From contig CM038923.1 in NCBI GenBank assembly GCA_021904315.1, forward strand, positions 17,614,038-17,678,037: a stretch of 64,000 nt of DNA. The letters are read 5' to 3'. The notes beneath the pieces are model-generated. The model saw nothing but the letters and a program-made list of their open reading frames with translations, was not told where the DNA came from and made no database searches. Each line of letters starts with the position of its first letter. The first letter of the stretch is position 1. The stretch comes from Sphagnum magellanicum. Its lineage: Eukaryota > Streptophyta > Sphagnopsida > Sphagnales > Sphagnaceae. The position numbers and the translations under genes are program-made. Below are positions 35,388 through 48,900 of this stretch, in pieces.

Positions 35388-38300
35388 ATAATTATTTTAC
35401 TATTATCTGACTTTTTTTGCTCAGTTAAAGGGAATGTTTTCTTTTCCTTCATGCCAACTAGCCAGCTTCTAGAAACTTCTTTTTTTGGCCCTATCTCACC
35501 CCTGTTAGCACTGGGCCAAATGCCCAAAAATTTGGACCCAATTGCAGTCGATGAGTGAGAGTGCTTATCAACATAATGATATTCACTAACTTCTGGAAGA
35601 TAGCCTCTGCATCCATTGTGTACCACTTTTGTAAGTGTACAAATAATGTCCTTAATAGAAGAATCCCAGGGCTAGAAGTTAGAACACTGATTTGAAACTC
35701 TGTAGTACTTGAAACACCCTTGCAAAACCATGGTGATAGGAAGCTCTCTTCCCTATACCATATACACATATACAATTGGCTTCCCTTGTGGTTGAGATCA
35801 GGATGATTTAAGTTTGTGATATCAAAAAATTTGATGAACTTTTTCAAAAAAATTAGTGTTGTGATAATGCGAGTCATTTATTGAGTACCTTTTTCCCAGT
35901 CCATAATGCTCAAATTCCTCAAAGTTCATGTAAGTGATCTACTACTCGAGTCCTCTCGCCATTGCACCACAATGGTAACTTAGGAAGGGGGTGTTAGCCC
36001 AGGCCAAGAATGGTGACCTGTAAACAGTTTTAGTAATATATATTTTCATGCATCCCATGAGAGCTCAATTTGCACCCATGAGAGCCCATCTTTTTTTCCT
36101 TTTGTGGGAGTAGGGAGGGGTGTCCATGTTAGTGGTTCAATTTTTTGATTTTTTTTTGTTCCCACCACTTGGATTTAAAAAATATCTAGTTTTGGTCATT
36201 TTCACAAAGAATTTCAAACTAGTTTGGTTTAAGAATAGGTTGTTCTATTTTCCTTACACATAACTAATCATCATTTTAAAAAAAATATTAGTTTGTTCAA
36301 TTAGTTCACAGAATTCCAAATAAAGATTATGTGGTATTGACTATGTAGAACCAATGAAAATTAATAATTTGCCTAAATGTAAGGTCAAATTATATATATG
36401 TATATATATATAGTTGTACTTACCTATCTAAAAACCTTGAACTTGTTCAAAATGAGACAACCAGCCATATTCATACTATAATTCCATTTTCAATAGAAAC
36501 GAGTTGTTTGGCTTGGGTTCCAATGACAATTTCAACAAAACTCAAAATCTCTAGTCCAAATATTTTAAAATGTGACTTGTAATTTTACTTGCCTAATTTC
36601 CAAGGGTTACCAACAATGGTCAAGATTAATTGCAAAGCAATTTTCCCCCTCCAATACTTTCACTTGTGCATTACCACTTTGGGAATTAGAAGTCTTGAAT
36701 CTCAAAATGTTTTTTATACTTGGATAAAGTTTTTTTTGTTCAAATTGGTCTCTCCAATTAAACTATTGTTGAAGGTTTGAAAGATGCTTCGATAGATAGG
36801 GATGATATTGCTAAAACAAACACAAGTTATGGATGTAGTCATGCTAATATGTATTGAAGCAATTGTAAACACTACTTAATATTTCATACTTTAAAAAGAT
36901 AATTTGACTTGATGTTGAATTTTTAAATTTTATTTAATATATTATAATATTCATAATATATCCTCAAAACATGTGAATAAATTTGAAATCAAGTTAATTT
37001 ATAAAAATATAAACATATTCAAAATTATCTAAAAAATAATTCTAATTATTTTTTAAAATAAAATATTTTTAAATTTATTTTATAAGATTTGAAAATGATA
37101 TATGTTTGAAATTTTTAATAATATAAGCCTTACCATAATAATAATAAAAGTTTAAATTTTTAAAATTTTTTAAATCCAATTAAGCAAACACCTTTGGGGG
37201 GGGGGGGGGGGGGAGGAAGGGGAAAGGGAATTTTGGCTCATTATATTATACTTGGACCCTTATATGGTCATTTGAAGGTGAAGAATAAATTTTTCAAAAT
37301 GACTACCTTATCATTTAATTGACATTCTAAAAGGTCAAATGAACTCCAATTGAAGAGTTTAATATATCATTGGAAAGATCTTTTCGAGAGTCATAAGTTA
37401 TTTTTTGAAATCTTTCATTAAGATGATTTTTTATAAAATGTTATGAGTCCCCAAAATGGTTGGATTCATAATTTGACAATTTGAACACTTTTGAAAAAAA
37501 CGATCATTTTGTTTTAATACATTTTGCAAGGTACATTGTAGGGGAAAAAATGATGCCTTAGATCCCAATTTTGGGTCATGATGAGTCTTTTGACTTATAA
37601 GTAACTCATGAGTTTGTGCACCTCTTTAAATCTAACTATTGATTAGAAAATAAATTATTTGACCCAACATCCATGTTTTTTTTATATCCTCCATGTTGCT
37701 AGGTTGACTGGTGGGCCTTTTGGGTAACAATTTGGCTACATTAAGCCCAAAATTATTGAATAGGTTGGTGATTTACAAATTAAGCAAAGAAGGTTTTGAT
37801 GAATGCCAAATTTTTTTAGCTTGACATTAGCAAATTGACCTTAATTTCAATTGGTGTATTAACAAGGCAACCATTATTTTCTTGGATCCACAAGTGACTT
37901 AAGATTTTCTTCTTTCATACTATGAAAAATTGGTCATGTGAAAGAATTGAACCTTGGCCAAATTGGTCTTGCCCATTACAGCACATGGCAAACTTGCACA
38001 AACAAGCAACTTCAATATCAAATTTTCAAAGACAAGTAAATTATTCACCACATTACTCTAGCCTTATTGTAACTTGTAGTAACTATATAAATCCAAGTTT
38101 TTAAAAAGGTTAGTAATGTGACCAAGATCATAAAAACAAAAAACAATCAAGTTGGGAAAATTAACAATCATTAATATTGAAAGGTCCATAGTCCATAATG
38201 CATCGTTATTGAGTCTAATACTTTCAATAATAACTATTGGGCACCCCATAACTTTGGCATGGATAACAACATCCAATGTGCACCATGCAGCATTGAACAA

Positions 38301-38509
38301 GTATTAGCACTAATAATAGGGGTTAGTTGTGGAGCAACAAGACTTAAACAACAAAGCCAAGGTCCACAACAAGCCAAATTCAAAAATCTAGACTCAATAT
38401 TCGTCAAAATCAAAGAATAAAAGACCATTCATAAGAAAAAAAAAGATGAGGGTTATGGCAATTCTTGATTTTATACCTACATACCAAAGAAGCCTAAGAT
38501 GGAAAACAA
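35388..38509. other. Intergenic, very AT-rich
   Basis: No supported gene. The 128-codon minus-strand frame at 35491-35877 has no recognisable domain. A possible tRNA-like core on the minus strand at about 37935-37990 (GGTTCAATTC) is weak. Confidence 0.5.
37196..37213 (+). repeat. Poly-G tract, 18 G
   Basis: Uninterrupted G18 followed by purine-rich GAGGAAGGGGAAAGGG, in otherwise AT-rich DNA. Potential quadruplex. Confidence 0.95.
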
Positions 38510-40625
38510 TAGCACTTAAGCATCAAATGCATAATGCTTACAAAAAGCCTTCCATTCTTCAATAGTTTAATGGTAATGAAAATTTTCAAGTGTGTAAAAC
38601 CTTTGAACAACATATGGATGACTAAATCAAAATGAGTTGTCAACCTATTTTAAAGCTTGTTCTTCATAAAACTGAATGTGCTAAAACATTGTTCATTTTC
38701 AATTGAACCAAGGACCTAAACAACTACATTTTTTACCAACTTGATGTATTTTAACATTTGGTGCACAACAACGTGAAATGTAGTTAACTACTTTCATAAT
38801 CTTATCAAGGGATTATGATTATGAGGTTCAACCATTGCATCATGGCAATTGTTTTTTATTGTCAAAACAAACAAAGAATGTTGCATATCCAATGTTGTTT
38901 GATCCAACATTAGTGGAATCCAAAGACCATTTCTAGCAAGCTCATGTTTCTTGGGCAAATAGTAAACAAATTTGATTTCATTAAGATGCTGAAAAAACCT
39001 TTCAACATCAAGGTTCAACCAAAACTAAGGATAAATAACCCCAAATGAATTCATCAATTCATGAATAAGAAAGCGGTTGCTTAGCTCAAAAATCAACTTT
39101 TAGATGCAAACATACACTATGATTTCACTTCTAATATAACCATTGCATAACTAATGTGAATGACAAAAGAAATGACACTAGTAACTTAATCTTTATATTT
39201 TGCCCATATGTGCTACCCACCAAATGCAAATGCCAAATGATCAAGTTTAATGTTCAAATCTATGATTCATTTCATACAAATGGTTTCATGAGTGTAATCC
39301 ACCAATTGATTGAAAATGTTTGAAAACATCTCCCCTAAACCTAAATGTCTAATTAAAATACATTTGGAAGAGATTTGCCTTACATATGGAAATTGTTGTA
39401 ATGAAATCACAAACAAAGACATCTTAAAGTTGTGCAAATTTGATGAGAGGATGAACTACAACCAACATAGGCATCAAGCAAGACAATCCAATCATCACTT
39501 GGACATCACAAGTTGATCTAAATTTGTTGTTGCTTGGGCTACAGTTGTGGAATCAAGTCCATTTTGGTCAACAACAAATGATACTCTTTTAACACACATT
39601 TTAGTGGACTCAACATACTTATCCATTGAGTCTTTATGTTGCATAGCAACTTGTTCCTTTTTGTTTCCATGATCTAGGCCAATTTGACAAACTTTAGATG
39701 ACATTTTAAAACTTGCAAAAGAAAAAGTAAAAGGATTGGAGTAAGTTTTCTAATTGTGCCACCATAGGCAAATTAGAGAAGGCTTTGCAACATTAGGTTT
39801 GTCTTGTGCACCATATAATGAATACATGTCAAAAAAGGGGCATGTAGGTTTCAAATTTGTGACACTAATTTGAGTGCCTTCAAAAATATACTCACACCAT
39901 CTACACCTAAACACAAGAGCCAATTGGCTCTTCTTCTTCTATTAAGCCTCCAAAATTAGCAAATGTAGTTAAAATCACCTTTGTCAAATTTTGGGCATTG
40001 GATCCTTTTACATTATGTTTGACTGAAAGTAGAATTGGGATATGGCACCAATCTTGAACATAGTAACCATGGAAAAAAATCCAAGACTAGTTATCAAGGG
40101 TAGTAACTTTATTGCATGTAAGTGCAACAAACATGGCCCCATGAATAGCAACCTTACTAGTTGTTAAGATTTGATTTTGGAGATGTTTAGCAATTTTTCA
40201 CCATATTGTTTTAGTCTAGTGTTTCTTAGGGTTTTTTTTCAATTTTAGAAAATCATATAAAGGTTTAAAATCCTTATAGTTTACCATGGGTTTCCCTTTG
40301 CTAAATAGCATAAAAATTAATGTAAATTGAATCACCTTTTTTTTTGTTACTTTGATCACTCCCACCTTGGACCTATTGCAAAGCATATGGGTGATTCATT
40401 GACACATATGTTGCTTCATTTTTGGCATGGGCACATTTCAAATCCATCACCCTAAACCCCTTCTTCATTTTGTTTTTTTCCTAGCATGTTTCTTTAAAAA
40501 AATCCCACTTTGGGATGAATAATTTCTACTTGCACTTTATCTTGATGCACACTTTGCACTTGATTGTTAAAAGATTTCCATCACCATCAAACACAAGTTT
40601 TACCCATGGCATCTTCACTCACCAC
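38510..40625 (-). pseudogene. Dead hAT-type transposase, copy 2
   Basis: Minus-strand blocks in the same order as copy 1: CKVCIKIKCK and HAKNEATYVS (about 40.4-40.6 kb); FSKGKPMVNYKDFKPLYDFL and KVAIHGAMFVALTCNKVTTL (about 40.1-40.3 kb); IGLSCLMPMLVVVHPLIKFA and DVFVCDFITT (about 39.4-39.5 kb); then VLGSIENEQCFSTFSFMKNK and LTTHFDLVIHM with IEEWK (about 38.53-38.7 kb), the C-terminal dimerisation region of hAT transposases. Frame changes and stops are frequent, so no functional protein is made. Longest open pieces are 39704-39495 and 39018-38794. Element ends and target duplication were not found. Same strand as copy 1 and similarly eroded, with different breaks. Confidence 0.8.
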
Positions 40626-43600
40626 ACATCTTGAAATTTTTGAATCACATTTACCTTGAATGTTTTCTTGGGTTTTTTTCTTAGTAGAGGTAGTTATTTG
40701 AGAAATTACAACAATAGTTTTTGGACTTAGGTTTGCATCTAAGGTGAGAATTTGGGCATCAATATCAAGAATGACCTTAATAAAAAACATTTATAGCTCC
40801 AAGTGTAACATGTATTAAACCAGCTCGAAGTTCTCTTTATCTACTGGATTCACCTTCATGAGGTAAGGGGACAGGTTTAAGCTTTTAGACATGGGTTGGC
40901 CATCTTTCCAAAAATCCCTTGAACTTGAAATTAAAAGGTGGGGTGATCTTGGGTGCCATGATACATTTACAAATGGATTAAACAAGAAAGTTCCAAAAAA
41001 TGTAACACAATTCACAAAAAGTAACTTGGCTACACAATACAAAAAGAACAAAGAAATGAAAAAAAATGAACATGGGTGAGCAAAAACAAGCGAGAGCTTG
41101 CATTTAGCTAAGAGCTTAAAGTGTTGACATTTTGGAATTGATAAGCTTTGAAGCATAAACAAGGCTCTAAACTACAACTTGAAACTTCCAATGCTCCAAG
41201 TTCTCGACTACTAATTCTTGAATTCATGATCTTGAAACCCTAAATTTGTCCCTCTTTCACCCATGATCAAATCATTAATCCCACCTAGGCCTTGCATTGA
41301 TGTGCAAGTGCATACCTTGAATTGAAGCTTGCTACAAAAACTTGTAACCTATAATCTAAGTTGTAACCTATTTGAGCTCAGACAAATTTCACAAGTTCCA
41401 ATTTCCAAGTTGTTGAGCTTCAATCTTGTTGATGAGCAAGGTTCAGACTTTGATCTAAACAAAATCTCAAGGCAGGTAGTGGACATTGGCCATATTTCTA
41501 TGTTCAATATACATTGTAAAATGGGGGGCTCAAAAAGCTTAAAGCACCAAACTTAATGGAGCTTGGAGAACGACTAATCATCATTACACTTTGACATAAT
41601 GAAATGGAATGAGAGGTAAAGGTAAGAGGTTATGATGCAAAATAGATGACTATATTTTCATCATATGACTCCTTTAGAACAATTTACATTGTAGATGACG
41701 ATTTGTACCTTCTACCATGGATACGCCCTAAGCCACAAGTGTGGCCCATATCTCCACGAGGAAAAAAATCAGATAGTGATCGAATGATCCAATGATGTTA
41801 TTGCAAAATGCCCATTTTTTCCCCCTTTTTTCTATTGTAGTTTTTGCAGACCCTTCGAGCTAGTTGAAAATTGGCAGACTTTTGCTCAAAAAAAAGCACT
41901 GCTAGTGCACCATCCATTTGAAACTTGTTATCATTGAAAGTAGGGTAAGGCATATGGACATGGGAGTGTTATTAAAGTAAGGGCTTGCACACACTTTGAT
42001 AACACTCGCATCCAAGGGCCTTACCAAGGTAAAACCTTTTGGGACATTTTATTTATGTTGGGGCGGCCATGATTAGAAGATGGACAAAATCAGCTGGAGA
42101 CATTGCTCCTTGTGATTGGAGCTTAAAGTACAATTAAAATAAATACAAGAGAGAAGCAGGGCACTAAAGGAAAAGGAAAAACATTCCAAAACAGAAGCAC
42201 CCACTTCCACATGTGATTTGTCAACTTTAACAGCAAAAGGGTGCCACCACCCTTGTGAGGGAAAATTCTGCTTTATATGGGGCCCTCCTCTATAACCGCT
42301 GAAATTCTAGTGGGGCTGTATATTCTGGATGAACCACACCCTTGGTAACCTATTCTTAAAACCCTCCTACTTCCCCCCTCACACAACATAGGCACGGAGG
42401 TAGGGTAAGTAAGTACCCGCTTACTACGTATGTAAGTGGGTGCGTATCAAAGGTAAGTAGGCAAGGAATGTCATTAGTTACAAGGTAATGCACACATTAT
42501 TGTCTAATGAAGAAGAGTTTGGGTTTCCAACAAAACACAAGACCCAATGACAAACAATTTCCTAACTCTTGGATACCAAGCTGGTGCAGCATGTGAGGTG
42601 ATTGCTGATGATGACTAGGTCTTTGAGAACTTTGATTGTTTAAAACCACATAGTATTTATGGAAAGAGAGTACGGTCCATAGACCCAAAAAAATGGGCAG
42701 CTTCACCAACAAATTTTTATAAAAAAAAACCTTATAGTGTTTGCTTGTCTGGAACCATTCTTAGACATGTCCAAACATTGGTGAATATCCTAATCAAGAA
42801 ATGGGTACTTTGGCAAAGCCAAGAACTTGGAGTGTTGTGCATGAATTGGGTCTAAAATTAAACAAACAGATATACAACGAGAAAGAGGCAAAACTACTTT
42901 GTAGTTGCCGATGTAATACAAATCATAAAATTATGATGGTGTTGACCTCTTCCCCAATCTCCCAGAAAAGAATTACAAAGCTCAAATGAGAACTATAACT
43001 TCTTGTCACATTTGCCTGTTGCTGGTTTGTCAAGTTGATCATGAGATTTTCTCAGATTCCTTTCACAGAAGACCGATATAGTTTTAGTTCTGTTGTGGTT
43101 TGGTACTCTGATTTTGTGTACACAACTTGGTGTTGGTTTTTTGTGCCGGCCATCAGGCTTTGTTGACTTGCTTTGGAATGGGTTTGCTTGTTTTGTGCTC
43201 TTTCTTGTAGGTTTTGGCTTTTATAATATTTTTTTTCTTCACACATGGACAGCTTCACCTGCAAACTTGTAAAAACTTTTAATCAACCCTGGAGACTCTA
43301 AACCCTAAAACCTTCATCTCCAGCAAAATATATCATTTTGGTTTTCTCTTTGAGTGTCAATCCTTGAGTGCAGCTTCTGATGTGCAAAGGTGCCAATGAG
43401 GATTTAATAATCAACAAAGCTTCAATTTATAAGGGTGAATTTGGATATGATGCCTATAAATGTACATTCCATCGGCTTCCCAACTGAATCTCAATAATGT
43501 ACTCTCACAACCAGCATACCAAGAGATATCTATTGATCTATGTGCAAGACAGCCACCAAATCAAGATTTAAGCTAAACAAAGCAAAAAATTTAACTAAAT

Positions 43601-43737
43601 CAAGTGAAAGGTACTGGAACTTGGAAGATCAAGATATGCAAATTCTGTTGCCTAGTACACACACCATTTATCTTATTGTGTACCAAATATCTATCTATCG
43701 ATTTTATGTACATGAAGATAGGTAATTGCTACAAGAG
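40626..43737. other. Intergenic, no recognised gene
   Basis: No supported gene. It contains a hairpin at 41964-42007 (GAGTGTTATTAAAGT and ACTTTGATAACACTC, one mismatch) and CCTACTTCCCCCCT/GTAAGTAGG-rich patches around 42360-42460. The 115-codon minus-strand frame at 40815-41162 lies just before the hAT N-terminus but has no recognisable domain. Confidence 0.5.
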
Positions 43738-43935
43738 AATGTGATTTTTCTTACACAAAAGGTTGTGCTCATGACACATGATAAACTTTGTGGTTATGTA
43801 CATTATGTGGTGTTTATTGTGGCATGCATTGAGTGTCATAACTTAATATCAAATATACTTAATGAATGAAACCACAAAGTTTATGTCACGCATTGTGTCA
43901 TGAGAATGAGCCTTTTGTGTGAGAAAAATCACATT
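43738..43935. mobile_element. MITE, 198 bp with about 60-bp inverted arms
   Basis: The left arm begins AATGTGATTTTTCTTACACA (43738) and the right arm ends TGTGAGAAAAATCACATT (43935). Arms continue inward through AAAAGG, CTCATGACAC and AAACTTTGTGGTT with a few mismatches and small gaps. The loop is about 75 bp. No coding potential. Flanking duplications were not clear. Confidence 0.85.
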
Positions 43936-44032
43936 AGCTAGTTTTAACTTAAAACAATGTAATTACAAAGGTCAATACTTGAAACCTTGTCTTTTCAGTT
44001 TTGTGATGCAGCAGAATTGATGATCATCCACA

Positions 44033-44190
44033 AGAAGATTTAGCCAAATTTGGCTACAAACTAGATATGAATTGTTTGTAAAGAATCATCCTTTTACATA
44101 TTTTGGCTATGTGCTAGAACCTACTATAGAAATCTGATGATTTAGTTCCATTTGTTTGAAATCTGGCCAATTTGGAAAAATAAAAAAAGA
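44033..44190 (+). repeat. Dispersed repeat, module B, partial copy
   Basis: GATTTAGCCAAATTTGGCTA, ACTAGATATGAA, ATCCTTTTACATATTTTGGC, GCTAGAACCTACTATAGAAA and TCTGGCCAATTTGG follow the same order as in 61861-62142. Confidence 0.65.
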
Positions 44191-44353
44191 AATATTTCAC
44201 TAGAAGATGATAAAAGCTTGAGCAGATTCAGTTAGCCTGGGCCCTGGTACAAATTTGCATATCCTAGGAGTAATGATGTGCTAAACAAGAGGCTCATAGG
44301 TTAATGCTGTCGCCCACACCACCTACAGCAACAAGTTCAAGCTTCAAACTAGG

Positions 44354-44825
44354 AACAGTTGAAATAGGAAAATGTTCCATGAAATGAACTTAGCAAAAAT
44401 CTTTGTTTTTTGGGACAAATTTTGTTTCCTTCTTCACAAAAAAATTGGGGAAATTGTGGATCTTTTTTTCCCATGGTGTAAACTCGAATAATGCTTTTGA
44501 AAAATTTGGCACAAAAAATTTATATCACAGAATTGGGGGAAAAAAATCCTTGCTTAGCAACAGTTAAAATAAGAAATGTTCCATGAAGTGAAAACTTAGC
44601 AACAATGTTTTGTTTTTTTCTTGAAAAGTTTTATTAGCTTCTTCACCAAAAAAATTGGGAAAATTTTGAAATTTTTTTTTTTTGCCATAGAGCAAATTCA
44701 AATAAGTTTTTGGAAAATTTGGCAAAAAAGTGTATAGCACAAAATTGGGGGAAAAGGAAAACACTGCTTAGCAACAGTTAAAAAATAGGAAAATATTGCA
44801 TGGAATTCCCAAAAAATGAACTCAC
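44354..44825 (+). repeat. Tandem repeat of about 204-215 bp, 2.2 units
   Basis: AACAGTTRAAATA...GGAAA begins at 44354, 44569 and 44773. Each unit runs through TGTTCCATGAARTGAA, TTAGCAA, CTTCACMAAAAAAATTGGG and CACARAATTGGGGGAAAA. The third copy stops near 44825. No coding sense. Confidence 0.8.
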
Positions 44826-45929
44826 AATTCAGTCAGTTCAGTTCACACTTGATAGCAAGAAACAAAACACCTGATGAACATTCCTCAAAATGTGGGACCA
44901 AATGAAAACTAACTACTTATGACATCATTACATTCGGATCAAGCCTACTTCGAGTTTGAGTTTTCTTGAGTTCCGTGTGTCACCAGCGTGGAGATCTACT
45001 AACTTCTTCTGATCTTTTCTTCTTTTTACATTCATGGGATTCTTCTTGCCTGCACAGAAAGCTCAAAACTTGTTTAAATTTGAAAAAGTATTGTTGTTCT
45101 TGCTGTTGTTATTGCTGCTATTGTTGTTGTTGTTTTTTTTTTTGTTTTTTTTGTTTTTTTTTGTGTTTTTGGAGGAGGAGAATTAAAGGAGGAGAGATAA
45201 AAAAGGGAGTAGCTTGGGGTTATCAACAACGGGAAGCCCAAGAAGAAGAAGAAGAAGAAGAGAGGTGGGGGCAGCAGCAGGCAGGCAGCATTCGCTTTGA
45301 TTTGTCACCAGTCTAAGTTGTCGTTGAATCTCCACAACTTTGTCGATGAATCTTCCACCTGCCAGGTCTTGAATCAGTCGTCGTTGCAGCTTTGGCTGAC
45401 AACTAGAAGCCCACTGGTGCAGCTGTGCGCCAGCTGCAATCTTTTTGTGACAAATTTTGCCCTTGCGTGCAGAGCTCAGAAATTCAGATACATACTAGTA
45501 GCTGCGTTTTTATTCTCCTGTTTCTTGCCATCGCCCCCTAGACTTCTTGATCTGTATTCGTGGTAGCACCAAAGGTAGCTCCAACCCATCTGATCTCGTT
45601 TGCACCATCAAGTCACAAAATCTATGTGGATTATATTGTAGCTCCAACCCAGCTCTCATTTGCACCATCAAGTCACACAATCAGCAGCTTCACATGGGAT
45701 TCTTCACATGTGTAGCTTACTAGTCTCTCATGTTACATGATAATTGGCAGAAGCCTGATAGTAGCAGCATTCGGCTATTGAGCAGCATTCGGCTATTGAG
45801 CAGCAGCAGCAGCAGCACCTTTCGTTGATTTCCAGTGGCTAGTTCTTTCTATCTTTCTTTCTCCTCAGGACTCGTTGTTTCTGTAGGTGGGTATTGATAA
45901 ATCTCGCCGTACTCTAATTTTCCTCCGGA
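44826..45929 (+). promoter_or_regulatory. Upstream region of the patatin-like gene
   Basis: GC content rises toward the ATG. TTG/TTC-type microsatellites lie at about 45090-45160, a GAAGAA run at about 45240-45260, and an 18-bp duplication plus CAG run at 45763-45816. An in-frame TAA at 45915-45917 just before the ATG fixes the start. A leader intron is possible (TTTCTGTAG before 45886) but not proven. No clear TATA box. Confidence 0.4.
45763..45816 (+). repeat. 18-bp tandem duplication and CAG run in the leader
   Basis: AGCAGCATTCGGCTATTG occurs twice exactly (45763-45780 and 45781-45798), followed by six AGC units. Likely polymerase slippage in the 5' leader of the patatin-like gene. Confidence 0.9.
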
Positions 45930-48900
45930 ATGCCGACCGATTTCATGGGGGAGCAGTCGAAAGGGAGCGTGGGGAAGAGGATCACCATTCTGAGTATCGA
46001 TGGAGGTGGAGTGCGTGGATTGATCCCCGCTACTATTCTCGAGGAGCTCGAGGCCAAACTGCAGGTAAGAAAAAAAAGTTCTAAATCGTTGTCCAATTCC
46101 AGGGAATGTCAGATCGAAGCTCTAGACTTCACGCCACCCTTGTTTGTCAGTTGATCATAGTCTAAGAGATCACAAATTCATGTCTTGTCCAGACCTTGCT
46201 TGATTGCTCCCCGTAACAATTTCTCACAGATCAAAGCTTGATCCAGTTAGAGCTCCAGGAGTATTTCAAAGCTGCACATATAATACAGATTTGACAACAA
46301 CAAGTAGACTTGGGTTTGGAATCTGAAGAATTCATGGAGGAGCTGATCAAGGGAGAGAGTTTGATTCTTCTGGGTGTGCAGAGGTTGGATGGGCCAGAGG
46401 TTAGGCTGGTGGACTACTTTGATATGATTGCAGGCACAAGCACAGGAGGATTGATCACAGCCATGCTTACTGCGCCAAGCAATGAGAATGCCAAGAGACC
46501 TCTCTGCAGTGTCAAGGAGGTGTGCGAATTCTACCTCTGGTATGCTGGAAAAGTCTTCCCCCGCACCAGGTACACTATAATCTCCAGCTCCCTGGATTTC
46601 CTCCTGTCTGATTGTAAAGATATCCCAGACTTAATCTACAATGCTATGTCATTGATTTCCATTGATGAATCGGTGCAGAATTGATCTGCTCATTTAAACT
46701 CAAGTCTAACTGAATCAATTCTCAAAGTCTAAGTAGACTGAGCTTCAAGACTGAATAGCTGATTTGACAATCTCCCACAGGCAGATTTTGCCTTTGATTT
46801 TACACAGATTTTGGGTGGGTTTCTGAGATTTTTGATAGAGGGAGTTTAAGATTCAGGAGCTAATCATGGGGCAGTTGTGTGGGATTAATATTTTGGATTG
46901 TACAAATTTTACAGAGGACCATTTAGCCAGACTCGAATGAATTTTACAGCGCTCAATGGACCCAAATACAAAGCAAAAGGGTTGGACAAAATCTTAGACA
47001 GATACTTTGACAGTGATCCTCTTTTGGATGCTGCTCTCACTTCAATAGTCATTCCTGCTTTCGACACCAAGCTGCAGCAACCTGTGTTTTTCTCATCATG
47101 GAGGGTAAGTGTAACTATGTCATCTCATTTTTGTGGACAGCTCTTCATTTTACACTGCTTCCAGTACATTTGCTGAAACTTTGTAGTCATAGGAAGGCAA
47201 ACACAGGAGTGTTAGGTCCTAGTGAAAATTGCAAACAATTATGAATTGCACTCATTTCTGTATTGCCATTTGAAAATCGTGGTAATCGTAGCAAGTTCTG
47301 CTAAATGACTAAGATGAGCATGGGGGATTCTTGATGTGTCAACATTCAAACACAATAACTTTTTTGTGGAGGATTAGTGGAGGATCCAATAAAGTCATGA
47401 TCAGTTGCACTCATCTCTGGAATCATTGTGTGTAGGCAAGTGTAGATCCTCTACAAAATGCACCGATCAAAATAGTATGCCGGGCTACAACAGCAGCTCC
47501 AACATATCTGCCACCAGTGCAGTTCACAGTCAAAGATCCAAACTCAGATGCCACTCGGGAGTACAACATGATTGATGGTGGTGTTGCTGTCAACAATCCA
47601 GTTTTGTCTTCACTTTCCCTCACCTTAATACCAAAAGATTAACGAATAATGGATGACGAAATCTGACTGAAAAGTTCGTTTTCTGAATTGCTTTTGCATC
47701 TTTTACCAAGACAACCAGCTTGATCCTCCAGACCGCCTTTGATAATCAACATGCTCTCTCCTTGCTTCCAAACAACCTTTGAACTACACTTTCATAGATA
47801 ATATATATGCACAGTTCAAACAAGAAAGCCATGATTTTTTGAGAGACAATCTGAATGTCTTTTGTGGGAATGGCAGACATATGTGGCAATCACACAGGCA
47901 ATTAAGGAGCTGCAATCAGGGGGCCGTGCTGCTGGAAGAGTGGAGTACACAGTTAGAAATTCCTTACTCAACCCTCATACTTTCTGTCTGGATTGATGCA
48001 AGTATGCAAGATACCCATGAATGTCAAGTCCCTGTGTGCCATGATTCTCTAACACACAAGAGGAGTCAGATCATTGTTTGCAACTGTATATAAGCTGCCA
48101 TCACTGATATGGTTTTCCACTTTCTTGGCCAATGTGCTCATTATAATAATTTTCAGATGCTTATTGCAGAGTCTGACATTGAATGTGCAGAATTTCAATG
48201 ATCTACTAGTGCTGTCATTAGGCACTGGACAGCAGGTGACAGGATATGATGCAAAGCAGATAGCCAAATGGGGTGCACGAGACTGGCTCATAAACAAAGG
48301 TGACTCACCTCTGGTGGACATGGTGTACTATGGGAGTGCAGATATGGTGGACTACAATCTCTCCACTATCTTCAACTTGCAGGATTGTGGCACCAATTAC
48401 CTCCGTATCCAGGTATAATTTGTGTAGTGGAAAATAAACTATGTCAGGCAGAAAGCAACAGAATGTGGCCCATTTTCTGCCTCAATATTCAGCAACAGTT
48501 GTGCAGGTTTATTGCCAATATGTAGTTGGAACTGTTACTATGAATCTCTGACATGCTTTGATATGTGAGCTGAGGCTTTGTTGTATGCAGACAGACCACA
48601 TGACAGGGCATATGACAGCAATCGATGACTCAACCCCAACTAATTTATATAGACTAATTAATACTGCAAAACACCTCTTGGATGAGCCTGTCACAGAACG
48701 GAACTTTGAAACTGGGAGGCTCAGTTCTGTTCCAAATTCTGGAACAAACAGAGAAGCCCTGTACAGGTATAATATACAATCCTGCCCCAAGTTTGAGATA
48801 CCCAGTAGCTGTAATCCAATGCCTCACTTTACAATGTGTCTCATGAGGTCCCCCTCATAAAGATTTTCTGTATTCTGCAAGTACTAAAATCAGTCCACTA

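Noticed and set aside
40815..41162. 115-codon frame as a separate gene
   Set aside because: No domain recognised. It lies beside the hAT relic, with low-complexity Phe-rich stretches.
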